A DNA stretch of 64,000 nucleotides, taken from contig NZ_JAAWWP010000010.1 of NCBI RefSeq assembly GCF_012273655.1, forward strand, positions 124,001-188,000. Direction: 5' to 3'. The DNA comes from Streptomyces physcomitrii. GTDB taxonomy: Bacteria > Actinomycetota > Actinomycetes > Streptomycetales > Streptomycetaceae. Shown here piece after piece: positions 42,923 through 51,990 of this stretch. How positions within the stretch are numbered: the stretch's first letter is position 1; each line of letters begins with the position of its first letter. The position numbers and the translations under genes are program-made. Below the pieces are notes generated by a model that worked only from the letters and a program-made list of their open reading frames with translations, did no database searches and had not been told where the DNA came from.

Positions 42923-45090
42923 GAGGCGTGCGCGGGCGGGGCCTCGGGGTGGTCGCCGCCCTCGGCGGAACCGGACTCGCCGGGCCCGGACCCGTCCGTG
43001 CCGGACTTGCCGCCTGACCCGGAGCCGGGCTCCGCGCCGCCGAGCCCCTGCGCGTGTTCGTGCTCGCGGGCCGAGGCGCGTGCCGTGGCCCGGGCGTCCT
43101 CGGCCGCCGCGAAGGCGGGGATCGTCCGCGGGCGCGGGCCGGACAGCAGGTGGACCAGGCCGAAGCCGGTGCCGATGACGACCGCGCCGCCGACCGCGTC
43201 CAGGATCCAGTGGTTTCCGGTCGCCACGATCGCGGAGATGGTGAACAGCGGGTGCAGGGTGCCGAGCGCCTTCATCCACCACTTCGGCGCGAGCGCGACG
43301 ATGACGATGCCGCACCACAGCGACCAGCCGAAGTGCAGGGAGGGCATGGCGGCGTACTGGTTGGTGAGCGCGGTGAGCGCGCCGTAGTCGGGCTGGCTGA
43401 AGTCCTGGACGCCGTGCACCGTGTCGATGAAGCCGAGGTCGGGCATCAGCCGCGGCGGGGCGAGCGGGTAGAGCCAGAAGCCGACCAGCGCCAGCAGGGT
43501 GCCGAAGCCGAGCGCGGAGCGGGCCCAGCGGTAGTCCACCGGGCGCCGCGCGTAGAGCACCCCGAGGATGCCCAGCGGCACGAAGAAGTGGAAGGTCGTG
43601 TAGTAGAAGTCGAAGAAGTCCTGCAGCCAGGAGACCTTCACCACCGCGTGGTTGACCCAGTGCTCGACGTCGATGTGCAGGAACTGCTCCAGCGAGTAGA
43701 CCTGGTCACCGTGTTTCTCGGCGGTGTCCCGGCCGCCCGCCGCCACGGTCCGGATCTCGGAGTACGCGGTGTAGCCGACCCTGATCAGGGCGAGTTCGAG
43801 CAGCAGATTGGGGCGGGTCAGCACCTTGCGCCACACCGGCAGCAGCGGCACCCGGCGGAACCGGGTGGGCCCCGGCGGCACCGAGTCGGTGGGGATGGGC
43901 CGCGCGTAGAAGACGGAGTCCCGCGAGAAGAAGGGCAGCACACAGGCGGCGGCGACCACCGCGAGCAGGACGAGGTTCTCCCGGATCGGGGTGAGGATCA
44001 CATCGTCGGGGACCAGGACCGAGGCGGGCAGGGTCATCACCAGGACGACGGCGACCGGCCACATCGGCCGCGCCGAGTCCCGCCGCCCCATCCGGCCCGA
44101 GACCGCGAGCAGCAGCCACAGGAGCTGGTGCTGCCAGGCGGTCGGCGAGACGGCGACCGCCACACAGCCGGTGAGCGCGACGGCGAGCAGCAGCTGCCCG
44201 TCGCGGGCGTAGCGCACCGCCCGGCGCAGACCGGTGACCGCGACGGCAGCGGCGAGCAGCAGGAAGAGCGCGATCTCCACCGGGCCGTCGAGACCGAGCC
44301 TCAGCAGGGCGCCGTGCAGCGACTGGTTGGCGAGCGCGGCCGGATCACCGCCGAGCCCCGCGCCCGCGAGGTGGTGGAACCAGTACGTCGAGGAGTCGCT
44401 CGGCAGCGCCGCCCAGGCGAGCAGGGTGCAGGCGAGGAAGGTGGCCGCCGTGGTCAGGGCGGCCCGGCGGCGCTCGGTGCACCACAGCAGCACCGCGAAG
44501 AGCAGCAGGGTCGGCTGGAGGGCGACGGCGACACCGACCAGGACACCGCTCGCCCGCTGCCCGCGCACCGCGAAGCAGCCGAGCAGGACGAGCAGCACCG
44601 GGATCACGCTCGTCTGCCCGAGGTAGAGGGTGTTGCGGACCGGCAGCGACACCATCAGCAGGCAGATCGCGAACGGCGGGGCGAGCAGCGCCGTCCGCCG
44701 GGACACCGGCCCCGGCAGGGCGCGGGCGGCGAGCAGCGCCACCACGACGACCAGGAGCAGGGTCCCGAAGGTCCAGCCCCAGCCGAGCGCGTCCTCGGCC
44801 GCCCGGGTCAGCGGTCGGAGCACCATCCCGGCGAAGGGGGTGCCGGTGAACTGGTCGGAAGCGTAGAGGGAGCCGCTGACATGCAGGACGCCCTCGGAGC
44901 CGACCCAGGTCTCCAGGTCGATGAGCCGCTCGTCGGGCGGCAGCCTGAGGACCGCGGCCACCTGCCGCACCGCGAGGACGGCCGCCATCAGCCACAGACC
45001 GATCCTGACGAGCGCGAAGCGCGTCCTCGCGGTGTCCGCGCCCGCTGCCCCGAAGGCGCCGCTCACCTCTGACTGCCGCACATCTGCCAC
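42910..45090 (-). CDS. fusion of GT87 mannosyltransferase-like and PAP2 (inositol-phosphotransferase-like) domains
   Basis: A polytopic membrane protein of 726 residues. The first half resembles DUF2029/GT87 polyprenol-phosphate-mannose transferases (SLYASDQFTGTPFAGMVLRP, many helices). The second half is a PAP2 enzyme of the AUR1/inositol-phosphoceramide-synthase kind, with YPLAPPRLMPDLGF, MPSLHFGWSLW and the catalytic ATGNHWILDAVGG. The tail is Gly/Ser/Glu-rich. It probably builds or trims a phospho-glycolipid of the envelope. The start is uncertain: GTG 45090 has GGAG upstream and gives VADVRQSEVSG; the open frame runs to 45294. Confidence 0.82.
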   Translation of the reverse strand: MADVRQSEVSGAFGAAGADTARTRFALVRIGLWLMAAVLAVRQVAAVLRLPPDERLIDLETWVGSEGVLHVSGSLYASDQFTGTPFAGMVLRPLTRAAEDALGWGWTFGTLLLVVVVALLAARALPGPVSRRTALLAPPFAICLLMVSLPVRNTLYLGQTSVIPVLLVLLGCFAVRGQRASGVLVGVAVALQPTLLLFAVLLWCTERRRAALTTAATFLACTLLAWAALPSDSSTYWFHHLAGAGLGGDPAALANQSLHGALLRLGLDGPVEIALFLLLAAAVAVTGLRRAVRYARDGQLLLAVALTGCVAVAVSPTAWQHQLLWLLLAVSGRMGRRDSARPMWPVAVVLVMTLPASVLVPDDVILTPIRENLVLLAVVAAACVLPFFSRDSVFYARPIPTDSVPPGPTRFRRVPLLPVWRKVLTRPNLLLELALIRVGYTAYSEIRTVAAGGRDTAEKHGDQVYSLEQFLHIDVEHWVNHAVVKVSWLQDFFDFYYTTFHFFVPLGILGVLYARRPVDYRWARSALGFGTLLALVGFWLYPLAPPRLMPDLGFIDTVHGVQDFSQPDYGALTALTNQYAAMPSLHFGWSLWCGIVIVALAPKWWMKALGTLHPLFTISAIVATGNHWILDAVGGAVVIGTGFGLVHLLSGPRPRTIPAFAAAEDARATARASAREHEHAQGLGGAEPGSGSGGKSGTDGSGPGESGSAEGGDHPEAPPAHASQSA

Positions 45091-45462
45091 GCCCAAGTCG
45101 CTCCGCCCCGCTCCTCGCTGGTGCCACGCCCGCAGTGACATGGTCCCATCCGGCACCTCACGGTCCCCGTCCAGGGAGACGCGGGCAACCGGGGCTTCAC
45201 CTGACAGCCGCCGCTGATCCGGCCCGAAGACCCCGAACCCGGCGCCCCTGAAGGCCCCGAGGACGATGATGCGCGGCGGATGATTCTCACTCAAGTCGAA
45301 CAGAGTCCTGCCCTGGACACCCCAATCGGGATGCTTCCTCGAAAACCGCCGGTCACGCCCCTGTGGACAGACTTTTCCACAGCCTCACACAGCACCCAAC
45401 GTAACGAGCTATGTTCGTCACAGTTCCTTAGCACGGCTAACGAGAAAGACCGGTGACCCCGC
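45091..45462. promoter_or_regulatory. divergent region with DnaA-box-like palindrome
   Basis: CTGTGGA (45361-45367) and TCCACAG (45376-45382) form an inverted repeat and include two near-matches to the DnaA box on opposite strands. No separate gene is called here, though the GT87-PAP2 frame stays open to 45294. Confidence 0.4.
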
Positions 45463-46131
45463 ATGAGCGACCAGTTGTGGACCGCAGTCGACGCCTACCT
45501 CACCTCGGAACTCGCCCCCGCCGACGAGGCGCTGGCCGCCGCCGAGCAGGACAGCGCCCGGGCGGGACTGCCCCCGATCGCGGTGGCCGCCAACCAGGGC
45601 AAGTTCCTGCACCTGCTCGCCCGGATCCAGGGGGCCCGCCGCGTCCTGGAGATCGGCACCCTCGGCGGGTACAGCGCGATCTGGCTGGCCCGCGCCCTCC
45701 CCGAGGACGGCAGGCTGATCAGCCTGGAGTTCTCCCCCGAGCACGCCGAGGTGGCCACCAGGAACCTGGCCAGGGCCGGCCTCGACAAGATCACGCAGGT
45801 GCGGGTCGGCGCCGCCCTCGACCTGCTGCCCGTGCTCGCCGCGGAGCAGCCCGAGCCCTTCGACCTCGTCTTCATCGACGCCGACAAGGTCAACAACGCC
45901 CCCTACGTGGAGTGGGCCCTGAAGCTCACCAGGCCCGGCAGCCTCATCGTCGTGGACAACGTCGTCCGCGGCGGCCAGGTCGCCGACCCCGACAGCGAGG
46001 ACCCGTCCGTCCTCGGCACCCGCGCCGTGGTGCGGCTCGTCGCGGAGCACCCCCGCCTGGAGGCGACGGCCCTGCAGACGGTGGGCACCAAGGGGTACGA
46101 CGGCTTCCTGCTCGCCCGCGTGCGGGACTGA
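45463..46131 (+). CDS. O-methyltransferase, catechol-OMT-like family
   Basis: A 222-residue class I methyltransferase of the Methyltransf_3 family. Motif I is VLEIGTLGGYSAIWLARALP (62-81), followed by ISLEFSPEHAEVA, metal-site LVFIDADKVNN and LIVVDNVVRGGQV, the usual Mg-dependent catechol-O-methyltransferase-like pattern. Substrate unknown; cytoplasmic and monocistronic. The ATG at 45463 is the first in frame after the divergent promoter. Confidence 0.92.
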   Translation: MSDQLWTAVDAYLTSELAPADEALAAAEQDSARAGLPPIAVAANQGKFLHLLARIQGARRVLEIGTLGGYSAIWLARALPEDGRLISLEFSPEHAEVATRNLARAGLDKITQVRVGAALDLLPVLAAEQPEPFDLVFIDADKVNNAPYVEWALKLTRPGSLIVVDNVVRGGQVADPDSEDPSVLGTRAVVRLVAEHPRLEATALQTVGTKGYDGFLLARVRD

Positions 46132-46210
46132 GAGCGGCGGGAGGGGCAAAGGCAGCGAGGAGGTGGTGAGGGGGTGAGGCGACCCGGGTGGTTGCGGCTA
46201 CGGGGTTTGG

Positions 46211-46606
46211 TCAGGCCTCGTGGTAGAAGCCCAGGTTGACGGTGCGGGCGCTGCTCAGGTCCTGGACGACCAGTTCACCGGAGCCGCCGCGGGGCAGGGC
46301 GGCGCTGCCGCCGTAGTCGAGCTCCCGCTCGGTTCCGCCGGTGATCAGGCGTACCCGGGAGGAGGGTTCGGGGTGCGAGCCGCGCAGCCAGCCGACCGTC
46401 CACCCGCCGTCCGCGTCGCAGCCGAACTCCAGGTGGACCCGGGAGACGAACAGCCAGTCCTCGGGCGTCACCAGCCTGCACTGAGCCCGGTCCCGGCCGA
46501 GGCGCAGGACGGCACCGGGGTGGCTCGGCGCCTCCACCAGCTGCATACCGGCGGTGGCTCCGGAATCGGCGTCCCCCGACACCGTGGCCATCGTGAGTTC
46601 GAGCAT
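46211..46606 (-). CDS. FHA-domain-like protein
   Basis: A 131-residue protein whose central part (about 33-100) follows the forkhead-associated pattern: AVLRLGRDRAQCRLV, then the phosphothreonine-binding-type SRVHLEF and GWTVGWL, then a beta-rich tail. It probably binds phosphothreonine peptides of a Ser/Thr kinase target, but no kinase is nearby. The start at 46606 has AAAGGCC upstream. It is divergent from the DUF1992 gene. Confidence 0.7.
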   Translation of the reverse strand: MLELTMATVSGDADSGATAGMQLVEAPSHPGAVLRLGRDRAQCRLVTPEDWLFVSRVHLEFGCDADGGWTVGWLRGSHPEPSSRVRLITGGTERELDYGGSAALPRGGSGELVVQDLSSARTVNLGFYHEA

Positions 46607-46763
46607 GGTCAAGGCCTTTCGCGTCACCGGCCGACGGGCCCGTCCCCCGCCGCCCGTGGGCAGTCGGCACCGTCGCCGCCGCATAGTAGGACGCGCGAGG
46701 GCCGCCCGGCGATGCGCGTGACGGAGCACACATGTTCCCGGGGCTTCCTGGGAGACTGGAGGT

Positions 46764-47198
46764 ATGACGGAACGCAAGCCACCCGGCGTGAGTTTCGAGA
46801 GCTGGGTCGACAGACAGATCCGCGAGGCCGAGGAACGCGGCGAGTTCGCCCGACTCGCCGGTGCGGGAAAGCCACTGCCCTCGGGCACCGACACGACGTA
46901 CGACGAGCTGTGGTGGATCAAGGGAAAGATGGCCCGCGAGGGCCTCGCCCCACTCCCCCCGACGCTCGCCCTGCGCAAGGAGGCGGAGGACGCCCTGGAC
47001 GCGGCGTACGCGGCGCCCTCCGAGCGGGCGGCCCGCCGGATCGTCGAGGCGGTCAACGTCAAGATCCTGCGCTGCCTGCGGATGCCGCCGCCCGGCCCGC
47101 CGCTGGGGATCAAGCCGTTCGACCTCGACGAGGTGGTGGCGGAATGGAAGGTGCGGCGGGGTGGAGGGGCGCGGGCTGGGGAGGGCGGGGTGGCGTAG
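46764..47198 (+). CDS. DUF1992 (DnaJ-C28-like) protein
   Basis: A 144-residue protein with the DUF1992 signature FESWVDRQIREAEERGEFAR, LAGAGKPLP, and DELWWIKGKMAREGL, as in the conserved C-terminal domain of DnaJ homologue C28. It is soluble and of unknown biochemical role. The C-terminus runs into the G-rich tract, giving a Gly-rich tail. Confidence 0.88.
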   Translation: MTERKPPGVSFESWVDRQIREAEERGEFARLAGAGKPLPSGTDTTYDELWWIKGKMAREGLAPLPPTLALRKEAEDALDAAYAAPSERAARRIVEAVNVKILRCLRMPPPGPPLGIKPFDLDEVVAEWKVRRGGGARAGEGGVA

Positions 47199-47292
47199 GA
47201 GGGGGTAACGAGGGCGAGGGTGAGGGCGGCAAGAGGGGTGGGGGCGTTGGGGAGGAGGGGAGGGAGGGGGCGGGGGGGGAGGCCCCCCAGGT
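47199..47292 (+). repeat. G-rich tract with G-quadruplex potential
   Basis: A dense series of G runs (3 to 8 long), almost without C, between the DUF1992 stop and the GNAT gene, ending in GGGGGGGG before GCCCCCC. It would allow many overlapping four-run quadruplexes in the coding strand of both neighbours. Confidence 0.6.
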
Positions 47293-47404
47293 GGGAACAC
47301 CGTCAAAGCGGCGACCCGAGCCAGGGCCCGGCGAGAGGAACACCACCGAAGCCCCGGTCGAATTTCGTTTGCCCGCCAGCCCCCCGGCGCTCCCACAATG
47401 CGGG

Positions 47405-47935
47405 ATGACTTCCTGGACCGTCGCCCCCGAGCCCTTCGACTCCCCGGTGGCAGCCGCGCTCTGGCGCGCGTACTACACCGAGGTCAGCGACCGCTGGTAC
47501 CTGCTGCACGAGGGCGCGCCCACCCCGCCCGAGGAGCTGGCGAAGGGCATCGCCTCGACCACCGGCAGCGAACTCGCCCCGCCGCACGGCCAGTTGCTGG
47601 TGTCCCGTTACGGGGGCGAGCCGGCCGGATGCGCCGGGGTACGACTGGTGGACGCGCGGACGGCCGAGCTGACGCGCGTCTTCGTGGGCCGGGCCTGGCG
47701 CGGCAGAGGCGGCGGGAGCGCCCTCCTCGACGCGATCGAGGAGGCGGCCAGGGGCCTGGGCGCCGACCGCATGATCCTCGACACCCGCGACGACCTGGTC
47801 GAGGCACGCGCCCTCTACCGCCGCCGCGGCTACCGGGAGACCGACGCCCACAACAACGAGCCCTACGCCGACCACTGGTTCCGCAAGGACCTGAGGCAGC
47901 GGGCGGAGACCGGAACACCTGCGGGGAAGCGCTGA
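47405..47935 (+). CDS. GNAT-family N-acetyltransferase
   Basis: A 176-residue acetyltransferase with motif A VFVGRAWRGRGGGSALLDAI (acetyl-CoA loop RxGxGG), motif B LDTRDDLVEARALYRRRGY and the end ADHWFRKDL. The start was set at ATG 47405; the open frame to 46220 belongs to shadows. Substrate unknown. Confidence 0.9.
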   Translation: MTSWTVAPEPFDSPVAAALWRAYYTEVSDRWYLLHEGAPTPPEELAKGIASTTGSELAPPHGQLLVSRYGGEPAGCAGVRLVDARTAELTRVFVGRAWRGRGGGSALLDAIEEAARGLGADRMILDTRDDLVEARALYRRRGYRETDAHNNEPYADHWFRKDLRQRAETGTPAGKR

Positions 47936-48021
47936 CGTATCCGCGCCGGGCGACGGATCTCCGATTCCCCCTCACGCTGCCCGGTGGACCGCCGAGGGAC
48001 CCGCAGTTCAATGCCCCCGAG

Positions 48022-48073
48022 GACGGCCTGCTCAGACGGCCTGCTCAGACGACCTGCTCAGACCGCCTGCTCA
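48022..48073 (+). repeat. four 13-bp tandem repeats between convergent genes
   Basis: Units GACGGCCTGCTCA, GACGGCCTGCTCA, GACGACCTGCTCA and GACCGCCTGCTCA stand head to tail, directly after the 3' end of the drug-exporter gene. Confidence 0.9.
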
Positions 48074-48082
48074 GCCGAGAGG

Positions 48083-50206
48083 TCACCGCGTACCGCGCCG
48101 CGTGGCACCCGGAGCAGCAGAGTGCGAGACGCTCTGCTGCGCGACACCCCGCGGCGGCGCGCCCTGCTGCGGGCGTTCGCCGTCGCAGCCGCACAACTCC
48201 CCGTTGAGTTCGCCGACCAGGGCGGTGAGGTCCCTCGGCCTGCTGTCGTTCCACCAGTCGCCGAGCAGTTCCGCGAGGGAGTCCTCACGTGCCCGCGCCA
48301 GCCGCCGGGCGGCCTCGCGGCCCTGGGGTGTGAGGACGAGCGGCAGTCCCGCCCGTACCGCGAGGCGCCGCTCCTCCACCTGCCGGGCGCCCTCGGTGAT
48401 CAGGCGCTGCGGCACCCCGGTCCGGGCGGCGAGCAGACCCGGTTCCGCGGAGCCGTAGCGCTGCAGGCGCAGCAGAAGCCAACTGGCCGCGGGCACAAGG
48501 TCGTAGCCCGCGCGTTCGGTGATCTTGACGTAGATCTCGTGGCGTCCTTCCCGGCTGCCGAGTACGGACAGGGCGCGGGCCACCTCGTCGCGGGAGGAGC
48601 GTTCGACCGGGTTGCAGACGAGTGTCTCGGTGGCCTCCGGGGCGGTCACCGACTTGCGCAGTGACTCCGGCCGGAAGAAGAGGGCGAGGAGGAAGGCGAG
48701 CAGTGCCACGGGCGCGCCGTAGAGGAAGACGTCGGTGATCGACGAGGAGTAGGCCTGGAGCACCGGTTCGCGGAGTTGCTCCGGCAGCCCCCGTACGGCG
48801 CGTGGATCGTCCTGGAAGGACTCGGGGCTTGTGCCGCCGGGCAGTTGGCGGCCGCGCAGTGCGGAGTCGAGCCGGCCGGTGAGCAGGTTCGCGAAGACGG
48901 CGCCGAAGATGGCCACGCCGAAGGAGGCGCCGATGGACCGGAAGAAGGTCACGCCGGAGGTGGCGACGCCCAGGTCCTCGTATGTCACGGCGTTCTGCGC
49001 GATCAGGATGATCACCTGCATGACGAGGCCGAGACCGAAGCCGAAGACGAACAGCGAGGCGCTCACGGCGAAGTCTCCGCTGGACAGTTCGAGGCGGTGC
49101 AGCAGGAGCAGCCCGGTGGCGGTGACCGCGCCGCCCGCGAGGGGGAAGAACCGCCAGCTCCCGGTCCTGCTCACGATCTGCCCGGAGCCGACGCTCGCGA
49201 GGAGGGTGCCGACGACCATGGGCAGCAGGTGCACGCCCGCCATGGTCGGGGAGACGCCGCGGACGACCTGGAGGTAGGTCGGCAGATAGGTCATCGCGCC
49301 GAACATCGCGAAGCCGACCACGAATCCGATCACCGCGCACAGCCGGAAGTTGCGGATGCCGAAGAGCTTGAGCGGCAGGACGGGTTCCTCGGCGCGGCGT
49401 TCGACGGCGACGAGTACCGCGATGAGGACGACGGCGAGCGCCGCGAGGGCGGTGATCTGCGGCGAGAGCCAGTTCCAGGTGGTGCCGCCGAGGGAGGCGA
49501 CCAGGATGAGGCAGGACGCGGCGCCCGCGACGACGAGGGTGCCGAGGTAGTCGATGGTGTGCCGGGTGCGGCGGACCGGGACGCGCAGGACGGTGGCGAT
49601 GACCACGAGGGCCACCGCGCCGAGCGGCAGATTGACGTAGAAGACCCAGCGCCAGCTGAGGTGTTCCGTCAGTACGCCGCCCACCAGCGGTCCGAGCACG
49701 CTCATCGTGCCGAAGACGGCGCCGAACAGGCCCTGGTAGCGGCCCCGTTCACGCGGCGAGACGAGGTCGCCGACCAGGGCCATCGACAGCACGATCAGCC
49801 CGCCGCCGCCCGCCCCCTGGAGGGCGCGGAAGCCGATCAGCTGGCCGAGGTCCTGGGCCACGCCGCAGAGCACGGAGCCGGTCAGGAAGACCACGATGGC
49901 GAGCTGGAAGAGTCTCTTGCGCCCGTACTGGTCGCCGAGTTTGCCCCACAGCGGGGTGACCGCCGTCGAGGCCAGGAGGTAGGAGGTCACCACCCAGGAC
50001 AGGTGGTCGATGCCCCCGAGGTCGCCGACGATGGTCGGCAGCGCGGTCGCCACGATGGTCTGGTCGAGCGCGGCGAGCAGCGTACCGAGCAGCAGCGCCC
50101 CGATCGAGATCAGGACACCTCCGCGGGCGGGCGCGGCATCGGGGCCGGGGCCGGAACCTCCACCCGGCGGCGACGCGGCGGGCCCGGCCTGTGCTTCCTC
50201 AGCCAT
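48083..50206 (-). CDS. DHA2-type multidrug MFS exporter with C-terminal winged-helix-like region
   Basis: A 707-residue protein. Residues 30-530 are a 14-helix DHA2 drug:H+ antiporter (motif A GKLGDQYGRKRLFQ; motif C-like GPLVGGVLTEHLSWRWVFYV). About 160 C-terminal residues are soluble and end in a MarR-like winged-helix pattern (TGVPQRLITEGARQVEERRL, LVLTPQGREAARRL), present in some Streptomyces exporters. The start at 50206 has GAGGAAG; a 20-bp direct repeat covers the ribosome binding site and start. Substrates unknown, probably hydrophobic drugs. Confidence 0.88.
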   Translation of the reverse strand: MAEEAQAGPAASPPGGGSGPGPDAAPARGGVLISIGALLLGTLLAALDQTIVATALPTIVGDLGGIDHLSWVVTSYLLASTAVTPLWGKLGDQYGRKRLFQLAIVVFLTGSVLCGVAQDLGQLIGFRALQGAGGGGLIVLSMALVGDLVSPRERGRYQGLFGAVFGTMSVLGPLVGGVLTEHLSWRWVFYVNLPLGAVALVVIATVLRVPVRRTRHTIDYLGTLVVAGAASCLILVASLGGTTWNWLSPQITALAALAVVLIAVLVAVERRAEEPVLPLKLFGIRNFRLCAVIGFVVGFAMFGAMTYLPTYLQVVRGVSPTMAGVHLLPMVVGTLLASVGSGQIVSRTGSWRFFPLAGGAVTATGLLLLHRLELSSGDFAVSASLFVFGFGLGLVMQVIILIAQNAVTYEDLGVATSGVTFFRSIGASFGVAIFGAVFANLLTGRLDSALRGRQLPGGTSPESFQDDPRAVRGLPEQLREPVLQAYSSSITDVFLYGAPVALLAFLLALFFRPESLRKSVTAPEATETLVCNPVERSSRDEVARALSVLGSREGRHEIYVKITERAGYDLVPAASWLLLRLQRYGSAEPGLLAARTGVPQRLITEGARQVEERRLAVRAGLPLVLTPQGREAARRLARAREDSLAELLGDWWNDSRPRDLTALVGELNGELCGCDGERPQQGAPPRGVAQQSVSHSAAPGATRRGTR

Positions 50207-50451
50207 GCTGTGCTTCCTCAGCCTGGGGACTCCCGAGCCGGGAAGCTCCGCGCCCTGCTGAGCACGGACGGCGTCGCTTCCCTCGTCCCCATCCTCAGGG
50301 GTGCGGTACGGGTCGGCCTCCTGACCGGATCGAGCCGCCGTCACGGGGAGCGGCTGCGCCGAGCACATAGCGCGACGGCATAATCTCCGGTGCCGCCGCG
50401 GCACCCACGCACACGCGTGCACCTGCCGCGGCCGACCGGGAGGGGTCCCTT

Positions 50452-51984
50452 GTGAGCGGACAGAACTGTCCTGACTGCGGCTCGGCGCACTCCTCCGAGA
50501 CCGGCCAAGCCTGCGGCTGCCGCCCGCAGAGCACGAAGGAGGGGGCAGCGGAGCGCACTCTGGAGATGCGGGCTGTGGGGGCGGGGGCAGAGGGCGCCGG
50601 GTCGCGGGCGGAGGTACGGGGTGCGCGGTCCGGGACGGAGGTGCGGGGCTCGCATTCGGGGGCGGAGGTACGGGGCTCGCATTCGGGAGCGGAGGTACGG
50701 GGCTCGCATTCCGGGATGGAGATACGAGGCGCGGAGCCCATAGCGGAGATACGCGCTACCCGGTCTACGGAGCGAATACGGACCGATGAGCCCGCGGCGG
50801 AGATGCGCGCGGCCGAGCCCTCGGCACAGACGCATGGCGCCCAGTCCACGGTGAAGGCCCCGGTGAAGGTCCCGGACGCTGAGCCTACGGAGCAGATGCG
50901 GACCGCTGAGCCTCCGGTGCAGGTGCGGACCCCTGAGCCTCCGATGCAGGTGCAGGCCGCTGAGTCCATGGCCGAGCCCCAGGCCGTTGAGTCGACAGTG
51001 CAGATGCGGGCCGTCGAGGGCGCGGGCCAGCCTCAGGCCGCCCAGCCCTCGGCGCAGCCCCAGGCACAGACTCAGGCTCCCCAGTCCTCGGTGCAGACCC
51101 AGGCCACCCAGCTCTCGGCACAGCTCCAAGCCACCCAGTCCCCGGCGCAGACCCGGGCCGCCGAGCACTCCGCGGAGACGCGCACCGCTGGGCCCACGGG
51201 ACCGGCGGAACCCACGGGTCCCACGGCGGAGGCACGCGCCGCCGAGCGCAAAGAGGCGCGTGCGGCCGAGGCCGCCACGGCCTCGGACTACACCCCGCTG
51301 CGAGTACGGCCCTACGTCTCACTCTCCGAGTCGGACGAGCCCCCGCACACGGGCGTGGTGTCCCAGCCGCTGCCGCCGTTGGCGACGCCGGGCGGGGCGG
51401 CGGCACGGCAGACGGCCGGGCAGGCGGGTGTTCTCGCCGCGGGCGGCAGGCGCCGATGGTCCGGCCGCCGCCTCGGTCTCGTCGCCGCGCTCGGCACGAC
51501 CGCCGGTGCCGTCGTACTCGGGCTCCTCGTCACCGACGCCCTGTCCGGCGGCTCCGAGGACGACGAGGCGATACCCGAGGCCCGGTCGAGTCGAGCGCAG
51601 ACCTACGTTCCCGATCCCACCCCCAGTTCCTCGGCACCGGCGAGCCCGAGCGCGACCCCGTCGAAGAAGCCCAGCCCCACGCGCACCACGGCCCCGCCTC
51701 CCCCGCCGCCGCGCCCGAAGCCGACCACGTCCCGCAGCGCGATGCGCCCCAAGCCGGTCGCCGTCCCCGTCCTGCGCGCGGGCAGCCGGGGCCCCGAGGT
51801 GGCGGAACTCCAGCGGAGGCTCCGCCAGGCATACCTGTACGCGGGACCGTACGACGGCGTATACGACACCCGGGTCGAGAACGCGGTCCGCGGCTACCAG
51901 TTCACCCGCGGCATCAGCTCCGACCCTTCGGGCGTGTACGGAACGGCCACGCGCAAGAGCCTGGAGGGGAACACGAAGGGGTGA
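50452..51984 (+). CDS. membrane peptidoglycan-binding protein with nonapeptide repeats and N-terminal Cys cluster
   Basis: A 510-residue protein starting at GTG. N-terminal CPDCGSAHSSETGQACGC looks like a small zinc-binding finger; residues about 55-255 are about 18 nine-residue repeats (SHSGAEVRG, AEPPVQVRT, TQLSAQLQA types); then DYTPLRVRPYVSL, a membrane helix (LGLVAALGTTAGAVVLGLLV), a Pro/Ser/Thr wall-spanning stretch and a PG_binding_1 domain (GPEVAELQRRLRQAYLYAGP...GVYGTATRKSL). The C-terminus should bind peptidoglycan outside, with the repeats and finger inside. The frame is conserved in Streptomyces; the repeats vary most. Role unknown. Confidence 0.8.
   Translation: MSGQNCPDCGSAHSSETGQACGCRPQSTKEGAAERTLEMRAVGAGAEGAGSRAEVRGARSGTEVRGSHSGAEVRGSHSGAEVRGSHSGMEIRGAEPIAEIRATRSTERIRTDEPAAEMRAAEPSAQTHGAQSTVKAPVKVPDAEPTEQMRTAEPPVQVRTPEPPMQVQAAESMAEPQAVESTVQMRAVEGAGQPQAAQPSAQPQAQTQAPQSSVQTQATQLSAQLQATQSPAQTRAAEHSAETRTAGPTGPAEPTGPTAEARAAERKEARAAEAATASDYTPLRVRPYVSLSESDEPPHTGVVSQPLPPLATPGGAAARQTAGQAGVLAAGGRRRWSGRRLGLVAALGTTAGAVVLGLLVTDALSGGSEDDEAIPEARSSRAQTYVPDPTPSSSAPASPSATPSKKPSPTRTTAPPPPPPRPKPTTSRSAMRPKPVAVPVLRAGSRGPEVAELQRRLRQAYLYAGPYDGVYDTRVENAVRGYQFTRGISSDPSGVYGTATRKSLEGNTKG
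50647..50727 (+). repeat. 27-bp tandem repeats (three near-identical copies)
   Basis: Units at 50647-50673, 50674-50700 and 50701-50727 encode GSHSGAEVR, GSHSGAEVR and GSHSGMEIR. Degenerate copies of the same 27-bp period extend across about 50610-51220. Confidence 0.9.
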
Positions 51985-51990
51985 GCCGGC

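Noticed and set aside
50647..50727. CRISPR array
   Set aside because: The repeats are in frame, contiguous without spacers and part of a coding sequence; no cas genes are present.
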